A DNA stretch of 64,000 nt from Nitrospirota bacterium (GTDB lineage Bacteria > Nitrospirota > Nitrospiria > Nitrospirales > UBA8639). The notes beneath the pieces are model-generated. The model was not told the DNA's origin. It saw only the letters and a list, made by a program, of their open reading frames with translations, and searched no databases. Below are positions 54,128 through 62,122 of this stretch, piece by piece. The stretch covers positions 1 through 64,000 of the forward strand of contig JAOTTP010000002.1 in the NCBI GenBank assembly GCA_029864405.1. Reading direction: 5' to 3'. Positions within the stretch are counted from its first letter, which is position 1. Every line of letters starts with the position of its first letter. The translations under genes and the position numbers were made by a program.

Positions 54128-54820
54128 TTATGACCACCATATTCGAATTGACTGCATCCAACGGATACCGTGAATAACGAGCCCTGCCAATTTGGGGACG
54201 CTGAATTGCATGGGTTTTGTTTTCAAACATCGTATGACATGCTCCGCCGCTTGGTCGGTAGTCATCATCATAGGCTTCCAAGACGCCTTTGGCAGCTTAG
54301 TATCCACAAATCCAAAACGAATATTCGTCACGTACACTCCATGCGATCTGAGCTTCAATGCCATAGATCCTAAATAGTTGCTGAACCCGGCTTTCGATGC
54401 CGTATAGGAAGGGGCGTCGGCGTTGTAAAAATCATCGGCAAGACTTGATAGGCCGATGAAATGTCCATGGCCCCGCTCAAGCCAGCCGGGGGCGAGGGCG
54501 GCCAGGGTTCGCACCATCGAGGTGAAATTCACGTCAATGACGCGGGCTTCTTGGGAGAGGTCAGGCAGTGTCAACCTCGAGCCGATGGCCGCACAAAATA
54601 TGCAGGCGTGAAAAGGCTCTTTTTCGGCAAGAAGCATTTGCAGGGCCTGCGGATACTCGGGAGCGGCGATGTCTTGCACAATATGTCGAGGCCCATCCGG
54701 ACCAAGTGGACTTGGACTCCGGGAAATACCCACGACTCGATCCCCTTGTGCCAACAGCGCCCGGGTGACCGCGGCGCCGATGCCATCGGAATTGCCAATG
54801 AGTAATACTTTTTTGGGCAT
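54128..54820 (-). CDS. Short-chain dehydrogenase/reductase
   Basis: The 230-aa protein is a classical SDR: the N-terminal cofactor stretch VLLIGNSDGIGAAVTRALL, the catalytic serine region HFIGLSSLADDF and the active-site tetrad YTASK (YxxxK). It lacks a membrane anchor. The last residues (GLVIHGIRWMQSIRIWWS) are somewhat hydrophobic. The ATG is at 54820. The substrate is unknown. An AAATGGTT-CA-AACCATTT dyad with trailing T residues on the plus strand lies just past its stop (54108-54129). Confidence 0.9.
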   Translation of the reverse strand: MPKKVLLIGNSDGIGAAVTRALLAQGDRVVGISRSPSPLGPDGPRHIVQDIAAPEYPQALQMLLAEKEPFHACIFCAAIGSRLTLPDLSQEARVIDVNFTSMVRTLAALAPGWLERGHGHFIGLSSLADDFYNADAPSYTASKAGFSNYLGSMALKLRSHGVYVTNIRFGFVDTKLPKASWKPMMMTTDQAAEHVIRCLKTKPMQFSVPKLAGLVIHGIRWMQSIRIWWS

Positions 54821-55125
54821 CGAAACTTTTCTTGACCACGGCAGATTATATGAGATGATCCATTTTAGGGTGGCATGCCATTGAAATTAGGGCAATAATA
54901 AATATTGAAGCACTCAGTGCCTTTTTAGGAAATATAAAATAGGAGATGGGCTAGTTGTGCGATAGGCAATTTTTGCCTTGTTTGCAAAGGGAGATTGTAC
55001 ATATTTAACTAGAAAGTTCCGAAAAGATCAAAAAGGCTATCATGTTTCCTCCTCATTTATATTCCCTCAAATTCCATTCTTCATATGATACTTCCTGCGC
55101 TCTTTCATCCACCGGTTGAATACCA
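54821..55125. other. AT-rich intergenic region
   Basis: About 300 bases, AT-rich, between divergent genes. No gene or clear repeat seen. Confidence 0.35.
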
Positions 55126-56043
55126 ATGCTATTAGTTTTCTTTTTGTTGTATCTTTCGGTACCCACTGCTTTTGGGTTTTTGGCAGGACTTCCAAAATTT
55201 CTCATACTGTATTTTAAAAAACCCAAAGGAGTTGTCATTGATAAGAATATGTTCCTCTGTATCCTTGCCGCAGAGGTTTTAACTTTTAGTGTAATTTTCT
55301 TTTATCCTAAGGCCCCATTGTATCAACAGCAAGCTCCGATTGTTTCTCTTATTGATTCTCTGGCGCAAAATTCCCTTTTTGCTGCTTTGCTCTGTTTGAA
55401 AATTTTCCTGGTTCATCGTAATCTTTTCGCATTTTTCCTGGTAATAATTATCTTCTGTTTACCTCTGTATGGGGTTATGGCAGTTTTCATGCACTATCCC
55501 TTTCGAACATTTTTCAAAACAAAAATTGGATATTTTCTGTTCAGTCTGAGTGTTCCTCTTTTGTTGGGCTTTTGGATCCTGGTCGCTCCTTTTATATGGG
55601 GAAAATGGTATCCACCCGATAATGGGCGATTTAATACAGATAGTGAGATGAATATTATGCTCTACCATGCTGCAGAGGTAGGATTACCCAGTGTGGTCAA
55701 GGGATTACTTGAAGAGGGAGCTAATGTAAATTTTGAATATTGGAAGGGATCAAAGGGGCAAACTCCCTTATATTCATCATTTTCGTTAGGTAGATGGTCA
55801 GAAGGAAACCGTTTTGAAACTGCAAAGGTTCTTATTCAATATGGCGCCAATGTTAATGCAAAGATAGGCGGTAATTCTGGTATTAGTGGTAGTCCTTATC
55901 TCGTGGAATTAGCCCGGCGAAATGACCATGAATTAATTAATTTACTCCTTGAATCTGGAGCTGATGCTGAGGCCAAAGACCAATTTGGAAAAAGCTATTT
56001 AGATTACATTCAGGAAGGAAAATTGAATTTATTCTCCTTATAG
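55126..56043 (+). CDS. Membrane protein with C-terminal ankyrin repeats
   Basis: The first 165 residues hold about five hydrophobic membrane segments, with Phe- and Leu-rich composition. After residue 175 the protein is soluble and has two to three ankyrin-like repeats (LYHAAEVGLPSVVKGLLEEGANVNFE, then TAKVLIQYGANVNAK, and HELINLLLESGADAEAKDQFGKSYLD). Ankyrin repeats bind proteins. The gene is much richer in A+T than its neighbours and lacks a ribosome site, which suggests transfer from elsewhere. Function unknown. Confidence 0.72.
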   Translation: MLLVFFLLYLSVPTAFGFLAGLPKFLILYFKKPKGVVIDKNMFLCILAAEVLTFSVIFFYPKAPLYQQQAPIVSLIDSLAQNSLFAALLCLKIFLVHRNLFAFFLVIIIFCLPLYGVMAVFMHYPFRTFFKTKIGYFLFSLSVPLLLGFWILVAPFIWGKWYPPDNGRFNTDSEMNIMLYHAAEVGLPSVVKGLLEEGANVNFEYWKGSKGQTPLYSSFSLGRWSEGNRFETAKVLIQYGANVNAKIGGNSGISGSPYLVELARRNDHELINLLLESGADAEAKDQFGKSYLDYIQEGKLNLFSL

Positions 56044-56075
56044 AGACTGAAAGTTTATTATTTTTCAACATCCCT

Positions 56076-56555
56076 ATGGCCATTGTTGTTGATTCAAGAG
56101 GCAAGTCTCAACGGTATGCCTTGACTCTATTAGTTTTGACAGTCCTCTTTACTTTCAGAGTAGTCGCACAATTGCTACAGGTCTTTTATCCGGTTGCGGT
56201 TCTTCCGTCATTCGAGGTCTGGCAGAGCGGAGCCTTACCGTATCCGATTTTGCTGATGTTCCAAGTTGCGATTCTGTGGGTGTGTCTGCAGATTGTGTGG
56301 CGGATGTTTAAGGGGGTGGTGGTGGCCGTCCCGAAAAAATGCCGAATCCTTCTTTGTCTGGGCGGACTCTATCTGGTGGTGATGGGTATTCGCTTGATGA
56401 TTGGTCTGACAGTCGCTCCTGATCATTTTTGGTTTGGGGCGGTTCTTCCTACTCTATTTCATTTTGTGCTCGCCACCTTTATGTTGGTCTATGGCTGGTA
56501 TCACGTCTCGGGCGCCTACTCATCGAAATATATTCCCCATGAGGCGAAAGTGTGA
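56076..56555 (+). CDS. Small multi-helix membrane protein
   Basis: The 159-aa protein has about four membrane helices (ALTLLVLTVLFTFRVVAQLL, YPILLMFQVAILWVCLQIVW, ILLCLGGLYLVVMGIRLMIG and LPTLFHFVLATFMLVYGWYHVSG). I do not recognise a family. Its stop overlaps the start of the sterol-desaturase-like gene (GTGA), so they are coupled. It may assist or anchor the hydroxylase and the other enzymes encoded next to it. Confidence 0.75.
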   Translation: MAIVVDSRGKSQRYALTLLVLTVLFTFRVVAQLLQVFYPVAVLPSFEVWQSGALPYPILLMFQVAILWVCLQIVWRMFKGVVVAVPKKCRILLCLGGLYLVVMGIRLMIGLTVAPDHFWFGAVLPTLFHFVLATFMLVYGWYHVSGAYSSKYIPHEAKV

Positions 56556-57433
56556 GGACGCTGGTCCGTTACGGAGTTTATCCGGTTGTTCTGGCCCTAG
56601 GAATTCTGTTGCATGTGGTCTTGCAGCAGATGGGAATGCATCTTCAACTCGCAACATATCTGCCGGTGGTGCTGGGGGCTCTCATAATTACCGTCCTGGA
56701 ATGGCAAGCCCCGTGCCGTCAAACCTGGTGGGCGGACAAGCGCGAAATTGGACAGGACGCCATCTTTATGGCCCTCATTCAAGGCGTGCTCCCGCTTGTC
56801 TTGGCCTTTGCCGTGTCTCTGACTCTGCTGGATTGGCTGCGTGTGCATGAGTGGTCGGTGGGGGTCGGGTGGCCTCATCATTGGACCGTGGCGAGTCAGA
56901 TGGTGTTGATGATGGGGGTGGCCGATGGGATGCGATATTGGCTGCATCGATGGGCGCATGAGTGGGAACCACTTTGGCGATTTCATGCCGTCCATCATTC
57001 ACCCCACAAATTATATTGGCTGAACGTGGGGCGGTTTCATCCTATCGATAAGGGCTTGCAATTCCTCCTCGATACCCTGCCTTTTTTGATCATTGGTGTG
57101 GGGGAAGAAGTGCTGGCCTTGTATGTAGTGTGTTACGCCATTAACGGCTTCTTCCAACATTGCAATATCGATCTCAGGCTCGGCTGGCTCAATTACCTGA
57201 TAAGCGGACCGGAACTGCATCGATGGCACCATTCTCAATGGAAAGAAGAATCGAACCATAATTATGGGAACAACTTGATTGTTTGGGATCGGATATTTGG
57301 AACCTGGTATTTGCCTGATGAGCATCAGGTCGAGAATCTCGGACTGTTAAATCGGAGCTATCCGATGTCCTTCTGGAAACAAATGGCGACCCCGTTTGTT
57401 CCGGGGGCCGATAAACAAACTATTTCCTCATGA
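56552..57433 (+). CDS. Sterol desaturase / fatty-acid hydroxylase family membrane protein
   Basis: The 293-aa protein has several membrane helices and the histidine-box signature of the di-iron hydroxylase superfamily: HRWAHEWEPLWRFHAVHHSP, HCNIDLRLGW and HRWHHSQWKEESNHNYGNNLIVWDRIFGTWY. Relatives hydroxylate sterols, carotenoids or lipids. The start is a GTG overlapping the upstream stop; the stop overlaps the ATG of the GH3-like gene (ATGA). It is the likely oxygenating step of this operon. Confidence 0.93.
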   Translation: MRTLVRYGVYPVVLALGILLHVVLQQMGMHLQLATYLPVVLGALIITVLEWQAPCRQTWWADKREIGQDAIFMALIQGVLPLVLAFAVSLTLLDWLRVHEWSVGVGWPHHWTVASQMVLMMGVADGMRYWLHRWAHEWEPLWRFHAVHHSPHKLYWLNVGRFHPIDKGLQFLLDTLPFLIIGVGEEVLALYVVCYAINGFFQHCNIDLRLGWLNYLISGPELHRWHHSQWKEESNHNYGNNLIVWDRIFGTWYLPDEHQVENLGLLNRSYPMSFWKQMATPFVPGADKQTISS

Positions 57434-59076
57434 AGCTCCCCAATCCATTGCAGAACTCGGAACTTCACGCGCAGATGGTGATGTGCGGTCGACGGTGGTG
57501 GGATCCGTTTATGGATCAGTTGCACCGGCCACAGGCAGTCCAGGATTTGGTGTTGAAAAGCATCTTGCAGGCCCAGGCGTTTACCGTCTTTGGGCAAACC
57601 CATCGATTCCCTTTACTGAAAGGTTCCCGGGAATTTCGTCGGGAAGTGCCGATTCACACCTATGAGGACCTCCGTCTGCCTATCGAGGATCAAGAAGCCC
57701 GCAAAGAAGCCATGCTGAATGGGGAGCAGCCTTTGACCTATGCCCTGACGAGCGGAACCACCGGGAAACCAAAATTGATTCCTGTGCTTCACCAAACCCA
57801 GGAGGCCTTGCGTCACTATCAGTGGCTCAGTACCTATGCGCAGTACCAGGCCCTTCCTTCGATATTCGAGGGCAAGATGCTGGTCATTGCAGGACCTGAA
57901 GTGGAAGGTTATTTGGACACTGGCACCAGTTATGGTTCGATGTCCGGGTTATTGACCGCTGCCCTGCCGGCAGTGCTCCAGCAGAAATTGTTTCTCCCGA
58001 AAGCTCTGCATGAGGTCAAAGATTACCAGGAAAAATATATGTATTTGGTCGCCTATGCCTTGTCGGAGCCCAATCTGTCGGTGGTGGCCACGGCGAATCC
58101 CTCGACTTTTTTGAAGTTATGGGAGATGGGTTGTCTTTATTTCCCGCAGCTAGTGGAGATGTTGGCTTCCAACAGTTCAGAGCCTCAACAAGGCCATCTC
58201 CCCCTTCCCCATATTTCCCGGCGGAGATTGAGACAATTGCAGGATTTCATTGGGCATGAAGACCAATTGACCGTGGAAGAACTGTGGCCCAATCTCAAGT
58301 CCGTCGTAACCTGGATGGGGGGCAGTTGCGGAGTTTTGATACCTAAACTTAAAGCGAGCTTGGCTCCCCAGACGGCCATCATTGAGATGGGATATCTGTC
58401 GAGTGAATGTATGGGCAGCGTGAATGTCGATCCAACTACGAATCGATGTGTCCCTACGATACAAGAAAACTTTTATGAGTTTGTGTCTCAGTCGGATTGG
58501 GAAGCCGATCATCCGCACACTGTGACTGTTGAGCAGTTGGAAGAGGGCAAAAAATACTATGTGGTAGTCACCGCGGCCAATGGTCTCTATCGCTATTTCA
58601 TGAATGATCTCATCGAGGTGACGGGACATTTTCATTGCACCCCGACGATCGCATTTATCCAAAAGGGAAAAGGGGTCACCAACATCACCGGCGAGAAACT
58701 CTATGAATATCATGTGATAGAGGCGATGGAGGCAGTGCAGAACAGGTACCGGACAACGGTGGCCTTTTATGTCATGCTGGCCGATCCTCTGGCCCGGCAA
58801 TATATCCTCTATATGGAGCATCCCCCCTTGGATACGTGTGTGGGGAGGCAATTAGAAAAGGCCCTCGCCAAGTCCAATGTGGAGTTTCAAAACAAGCGGG
58901 ACAGTGGGAGGCTGGAGCCGATCCGGGTCGTCCATCTTGAGCCGGGGACGGGTGAAGCCTATAAGACCCACTGCCTCCAACAAGGTCAACGAGATGCCCA
59001 ATTCAAAGTGGTGAGATTGCAATATGCCAAAGACTGTTCATTTGATTTCATGAAGTATGGGAGGAATCCATTCTGA
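57430..59076 (+). CDS. GH3-like (auxin-responsive family) adenylate-forming enzyme
   Basis: This 548-aa protein is a GH3-family acyl-adenylating enzyme. The nucleotide loop is LTSGTTGKPKLIPVLH near residue 110, followed by GYLSSECMGSVNVDPT and the late YRYFMNDLIEVTGHF, common to the family. In plants GH3 proteins conjugate amino acids to hormones; in bacteria their products are mostly unknown. The start overlaps the hydroxylase stop (ATGA), and the stop overlaps the next ATG (TGATG), so all are coupled. An amide- or ester-forming step after oxygenation is a fair guess. Confidence 0.88.
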   Translation: MKLPNPLQNSELHAQMVMCGRRWWDPFMDQLHRPQAVQDLVLKSILQAQAFTVFGQTHRFPLLKGSREFRREVPIHTYEDLRLPIEDQEARKEAMLNGEQPLTYALTSGTTGKPKLIPVLHQTQEALRHYQWLSTYAQYQALPSIFEGKMLVIAGPEVEGYLDTGTSYGSMSGLLTAALPAVLQQKLFLPKALHEVKDYQEKYMYLVAYALSEPNLSVVATANPSTFLKLWEMGCLYFPQLVEMLASNSSEPQQGHLPLPHISRRRLRQLQDFIGHEDQLTVEELWPNLKSVVTWMGGSCGVLIPKLKASLAPQTAIIEMGYLSSECMGSVNVDPTTNRCVPTIQENFYEFVSQSDWEADHPHTVTVEQLEEGKKYYVVVTAANGLYRYFMNDLIEVTGHFHCTPTIAFIQKGKGVTNITGEKLYEYHVIEAMEAVQNRYRTTVAFYVMLADPLARQYILYMEHPPLDTCVGRQLEKALAKSNVEFQNKRDSGRLEPIRVVHLEPGTGEAYKTHCLQQGQRDAQFKVVRLQYAKDCSFDFMKYGRNPF

Positions 59077-60176
59077 TGTCTCTCATGACCTTGTCCCAAA
59101 CAATGTTGGAGATTCCTTTTAAGCAGGCCTTCACGCATGCGATCGCGACTCGTGCTTGCACTGAAAGTGTGTTGGTGAAGGCCACAAATTCCCATGGACT
59201 GATAGGTTTAGGGGAGGGGTGCCCCAGGTCGTACGTAACATTAGAGACGTTGGAATCGGCCAAGGCGTTTTTTGAGACGCATCGTCAGTCATGGGAACAT
59301 TTGCGGGGGCTGGAAGATCTGCGCACCTGGATGACTGATAACCGGAAACTTGTTGATGCGAACCCGGCGGCCTGGTGTGCGGTGGAGCTGGCCTTGTTGG
59401 ATGTGTGGGGAAAAGAATCAGGCCAGTCTCTCGAAGCCCTCTTGCGCCTACCTGAAGTCACGGGATCCTTTCAATATTCCGCGGTCCTGGGGACCGACAG
59501 TCTGGCCACCTTTCAGAAACAGGCGACACAATTTTCGGCGTTGGGTTTTGTGGACTTCAAAATAAAGGTCTCCGGTTGCCTGGAAGACGATCAACATAAA
59601 ATCGATCTTCTTAAAGGGCTGGGCATAGAGAATCTGCGTATCCGGCTTGATGCCAACAACCTTTGGGGCCACCCGGAAGAAGTCGTGGCCTATCTTGAGG
59701 CTCTTCACCATCCCTTTCTGGCGATTGAAGAGCCCCTTCAAGTCGGCGACTTTGAGGGATGTCGAAGGATTAACCGACAATTGGGGCTTCCAGTCATTTT
59801 GGATGAGAGCTTTTTGCGCAAGGACCAATTCCAGAATGTGCAAGCCGATCCTCAAACTTGGATCATCAATGTCCGTATATCCAAGATGGGGGGCGTCCAG
59901 CGATCTCTGGCCGTTGCGGAGCAAGCTAGGGAAGCGGGCATTCAAATAATAATTGGCGCGCAAGTCGGGGAGACGAGCATCCTCACACGGGCGGCGCTCA
60001 CCGTCGCCAATCAATACCGCGGCAATCTTCTGGCCCAGGAAGGGGCCTTCGGAACCTATCTTCTAGAACACGACATCACAGATACACCTCTCATGTTCGG
60101 CAAAGGAGGTAGGCTCGATTCTCAACCCCTCAGCGACCTGCCCGGTCTCGGGCTGACTCTCGCGCAATCCGCATAA
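59076..60176 (+). CDS. Enolase-superfamily enzyme (dipeptide epimerase / MLE type)
   Basis: The 366-aa protein belongs to the mandelate racemase/muconate lactonising branch. Predicted active-site residues are the K-x-K in FKIKVSG, the metal-binding aspartate in RLDANN, glutamate in AIEEPLQ, aspartate in ILDESF, and the lysine in NVRISKMGG. Members include dipeptide epimerases and o-succinylbenzoate synthases; the sequence alone does not settle which. It ends the coupled operon with the GH3-like, hydroxylase and membrane-protein genes, where epimerising an amino-acid conjugate would fit. Confidence 0.88.
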   Translation: MSLMTLSQTMLEIPFKQAFTHAIATRACTESVLVKATNSHGLIGLGEGCPRSYVTLETLESAKAFFETHRQSWEHLRGLEDLRTWMTDNRKLVDANPAAWCAVELALLDVWGKESGQSLEALLRLPEVTGSFQYSAVLGTDSLATFQKQATQFSALGFVDFKIKVSGCLEDDQHKIDLLKGLGIENLRIRLDANNLWGHPEEVVAYLEALHHPFLAIEEPLQVGDFEGCRRINRQLGLPVILDESFLRKDQFQNVQADPQTWIINVRISKMGGVQRSLAVAEQAREAGIQIIIGAQVGETSILTRAALTVANQYRGNLLAQEGAFGTYLLEHDITDTPLMFGKGGRLDSQPLSDLPGLGLTLAQSA

Positions 60177-60380
60177 GCTTTTTTATGACGTGAAATTCCA
60201 GTAACGAATTGAAGGCTTACTCATGCCTTTCTCCTATGGAATGCCTGACAAGAGCCCATGTTTCACAGCTCAAACTGATCATGAGCGACATCTGAATTCC
60301 TTCTAATAACTTGAATGGCCATATTTGCCAAATATAGACATTTGCGGTATTTTGAAGGTAACAAGAGAGGAGGAGCAAGA

Positions 60381-60617
60381 ATGAATGTGAGTTTCACGGA
60401 AAAACAGGAACGCTACATTGCAGCGCAACTCGAGTCTGGAGACTACCAAAATGCCAGTGAAGTGGTACGCGATGCTTTGCGGCTACATGAAGTCTATCGT
60501 CATCGGGTGATTGAGGAACTTCGGGCTGAGATTGCTAGGGGGTGGGATGGCAAAGCGAGTCCCCGAAAGGTGCAGGATATTATCCAGTCCAGGTTGCGAG
60601 CAAGAAAATCTTCCTAG
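60381..60617 (+). CDS. ParD-family antitoxin
   Basis: The 78-aa protein has the ParD/CopG-like ribbon-helix-helix start MNVSFTEKQERYIAAQLESG, followed by YQNASEVVRDALRLHE, the family core. Antitoxins of this type bind operator DNA and neutralise the ParE toxin. The ATG has GAGGAGG upstream; the longer frame to 60315 is not favoured. Its stop (TAG) directly touches the ATG of the toxin gene, as usual for these modules. Confidence 0.93.
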   Translation: MNVSFTEKQERYIAAQLESGDYQNASEVVRDALRLHEVYRHRVIEELRAEIARGWDGKASPRKVQDIIQSRLRARKSS

Positions 60618-60923
60618 ATGGCCAAACCAGAGGTGTTGTATGAACTCTCTCATGAGGCCGATAGGGATCTCGAAGATATCTTCGATTATACGGAGCGAGA
60701 ATTTGGCTTTGATCAGGCTATCGATTATCTCTCCGGCTTTGAAAGCCTTTTTGCCAAACTTGTCAACAATCCAGAGCTAGGGAAAGAGCGAGAAGAAATT
60801 CGTGAAGGACTCAGGAGTTTGCTGAAAGAGAAGCATGTCGTCTTTTACAGAAGACTAGGTAACCAAATTCGCATTGTAAGAATTCTTCATGGCAGTCGTG
60901 ATCTGCGAACATTTCTTACCTAA
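60618..60923 (+). CDS. ParE/RelE-family toxin
   Basis: The 101-aa product fits the ParE/RelE toxin fold: LSHEADRDLEDIFDYTEREFG, then YRRLGNQIRIVRILHGSRDLRTFL at the C-terminus, which carries the residues typical of ParE. ParE toxins target DNA gyrase. Its start follows the antitoxin stop with no gap, so the two are cotranscribed and coupled. The terminator-like hairpin at 60985-61028 lies beyond its stop. Confidence 0.92.
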   Translation: MAKPEVLYELSHEADRDLEDIFDYTEREFGFDQAIDYLSGFESLFAKLVNNPELGKEREEIREGLRSLLKEKHVVFYRRLGNQIRIVRILHGSRDLRTFLT

Positions 60924-60984
60924 GCGTTCTCTCCAGTTTGGCTCGGTCTCAACGCGTGCCCAATTCTAGGAAAAGGTCAGAGCC

Positions 60985-61028
60985 AAAGGTCTTGAGGGTA
61001 CGATCATTAATGCCCCTTCAAGACCTTT
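60985..61028. terminator. Terminator-like hairpin between convergent genes
   Basis: AAAGGTCTTGAGGG (60985-60998) pairs with CCCCTTCAAGACCTTT (61013-61028) with one bulge. It lies between the ParE gene and the small minus-strand frame and could end transcription from both sides, although the T-runs are weak. Confidence 0.55.
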
Positions 61029-61045
61029 CTCGCGTCTCGTATTTT

Positions 61046-61213
61046 TCATGAATCGTGCACGATCTCAATGTAATTTTTCCCTTCCTGCCGAATCCATCGA
61101 AGAACGTCTTTTGTTAATTCCTTGCTGCCGCGTCCTGACTTTGGTGCGACAGACCTTTTGAGATTATTCTGATGTGTCGAAGCTATGAGGGGTAAGCCAA
61201 TAATTCTGTACAT
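61046..61213 (-). CDS. Tiny conserved-looking ORF (55 aa)
   Basis: A minus-strand frame starts MYRIIGLPLIASTHQNNL and ends KNYIEIVHDS. The stretch GRGSKELTKDVLRWIRQ looks like real protein: balanced composition, amphipathic helix, and a basic N-terminal half. I do not recognise a family. A terminator-like hairpin follows the stop. There is no strong ribosome site, so this may equally be the remnant of a larger gene. Confidence 0.4.
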   Translation of the reverse strand: MYRIIGLPLIASTHQNNLKRSVAPKSGRGSKELTKDVLRWIRQEGKNYIEIVHDS

Positions 61214-61270
61214 TTTTGGAGTAGTTGGCTAGGATGGTGGGCCAATCTGGACATTTTTAAATATTCAGTT

Positions 61271-61759
61271 ATGAAAAAGAAGATCACGGTGTTTGTGTCC
61301 TATGCCCGCGCCAATCGGGATCTGGCGACACGGTTTTTGAAAAAGTTCAAAGAGCAGGCCGCTCCCTCTAAACAGTATCATTACACTTTTTGGCGGGATA
61401 ACGACATTCTGGTTGGCGAAAAATGGCATGAAGAAATTCAAATTGCCTTGGGAGAGTGCGACGTGGGACTGGTCCTGGTCAGCCCTGCGTTTCTCGGATC
61501 GCAATACATCCAGGATCAGGAACTTCCCAAATTTGTGAAGGGTGGAGATAAACCGGTTATCCCGGTCTTGTTGCAGCCCATTGATCTGGAGCGCCATGAT
61601 CTGAAAGGCTTGCAACAGACACAAATCTTTCGGCTGGATCGTCCGCGCTTCGCCTCGCTCAAGGCCTATGGCGAATGTTCGGGGTCCCAGCGCGATCAAT
61701 TTGCTCTGGAATTGTTTCGGCAGGTCGAAGCCCGATTGGATAAAGTGCTGAAAAAATAA
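61271..61759 (+). CDS. Stand-alone TIR-domain protein
   Basis: The whole 162-aa protein is one TIR domain (TIR_2 type): the N-terminal strand and box VFVSYARANRDLATRFLKKF, the BB-loop-like FWRDNDILVGEKWHEEIQIAL, and VGLVLVSPAFLGSQYI. The glutamate in WHEEI (E54 or E55) is placed where NAD-cleaving TIRs have their catalytic glutamate. Bacterial TIR proteins often act in anti-phage defence as NADases or nucleotide-signal makers. No sensor or effector domain is fused, so a partner would be needed. A DUF2130 gene follows after a repeat block. Confidence 0.87.
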   Translation: MKKKITVFVSYARANRDLATRFLKKFKEQAAPSKQYHYTFWRDNDILVGEKWHEEIQIALGECDVGLVLVSPAFLGSQYIQDQELPKFVKGGDKPVIPVLLQPIDLERHDLKGLQQTQIFRLDRPRFASLKAYGECSGSQRDQFALELFRQVEARLDKVLKK

Positions 61760-61834
61760 TGGGGACGTGTAGGAGAAAGCCCGGGTTCGTGTTGTCCATA
61801 GGGTTATGAGCGGGTCTCCAATGCGTCTCCTTTC

Positions 61835-62049
61835 CGTCATCTCCGCAAGGTGGTAAGGGGGCTCCATCTGCGAAGAGGTAACATCAAGATAGATTCCCGA
61901 TAACAAATGACGGGAATGACTGCACTTTTCTGTCATCCCCCAAGTGGTAGGCGGGGATCCATCAGGAAAAGGTTCAGGATGGATGCCCGATAACGACTGT
62001 CGGGCATGACGAGCGCGGATTGATTCCCGAAAAAATGTCGGGAAGGACG
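61835..62049. repeat. Block of palindromic GATTCCCGA...TCGGGAATGAC repeats
   Basis: Three hairpin units occur in a row: GATTCCCG...CGGGAATGAC (61892-61920), GATGCCCG...CGGGCATGACG (61982-62011) and GATTCCCGA...TCGGGAAGGACG (62022-62049). Two related leader copies, CGTCATCTCCGCAAG (61835) and TGTCATCCCCCAAG (61931), precede the first and second. It looks like a bacterial interspersed palindromic element, not a coding region. Confidence 0.75.
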
Positions 62050-62122
62050 CCCGTGGGAATGTCCTGATGAAAGAGTCCTCCTCAGTTGCTCACAAAGTTC
62101 TTATAACCAACAGAACGACACC

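Larger units (their letters stand above)
60924..61270. other. Intergenic region with hairpin and tiny ORF
   Basis: Contains the stem listed at 60985-61028 and a 55-codon frame on the minus strand, both listed separately. Nothing else of note. Confidence 0.4.

Noticed and set aside
54108..54129. AAATGGTT-CA-AACCATTT dyad followed by T residues on the plus strand
   Set aside because: It looks like a terminator, but no plus-strand gene ends before it; on the minus strand it lacks a T-run. Kept only as a note on the dehydrogenase gene.
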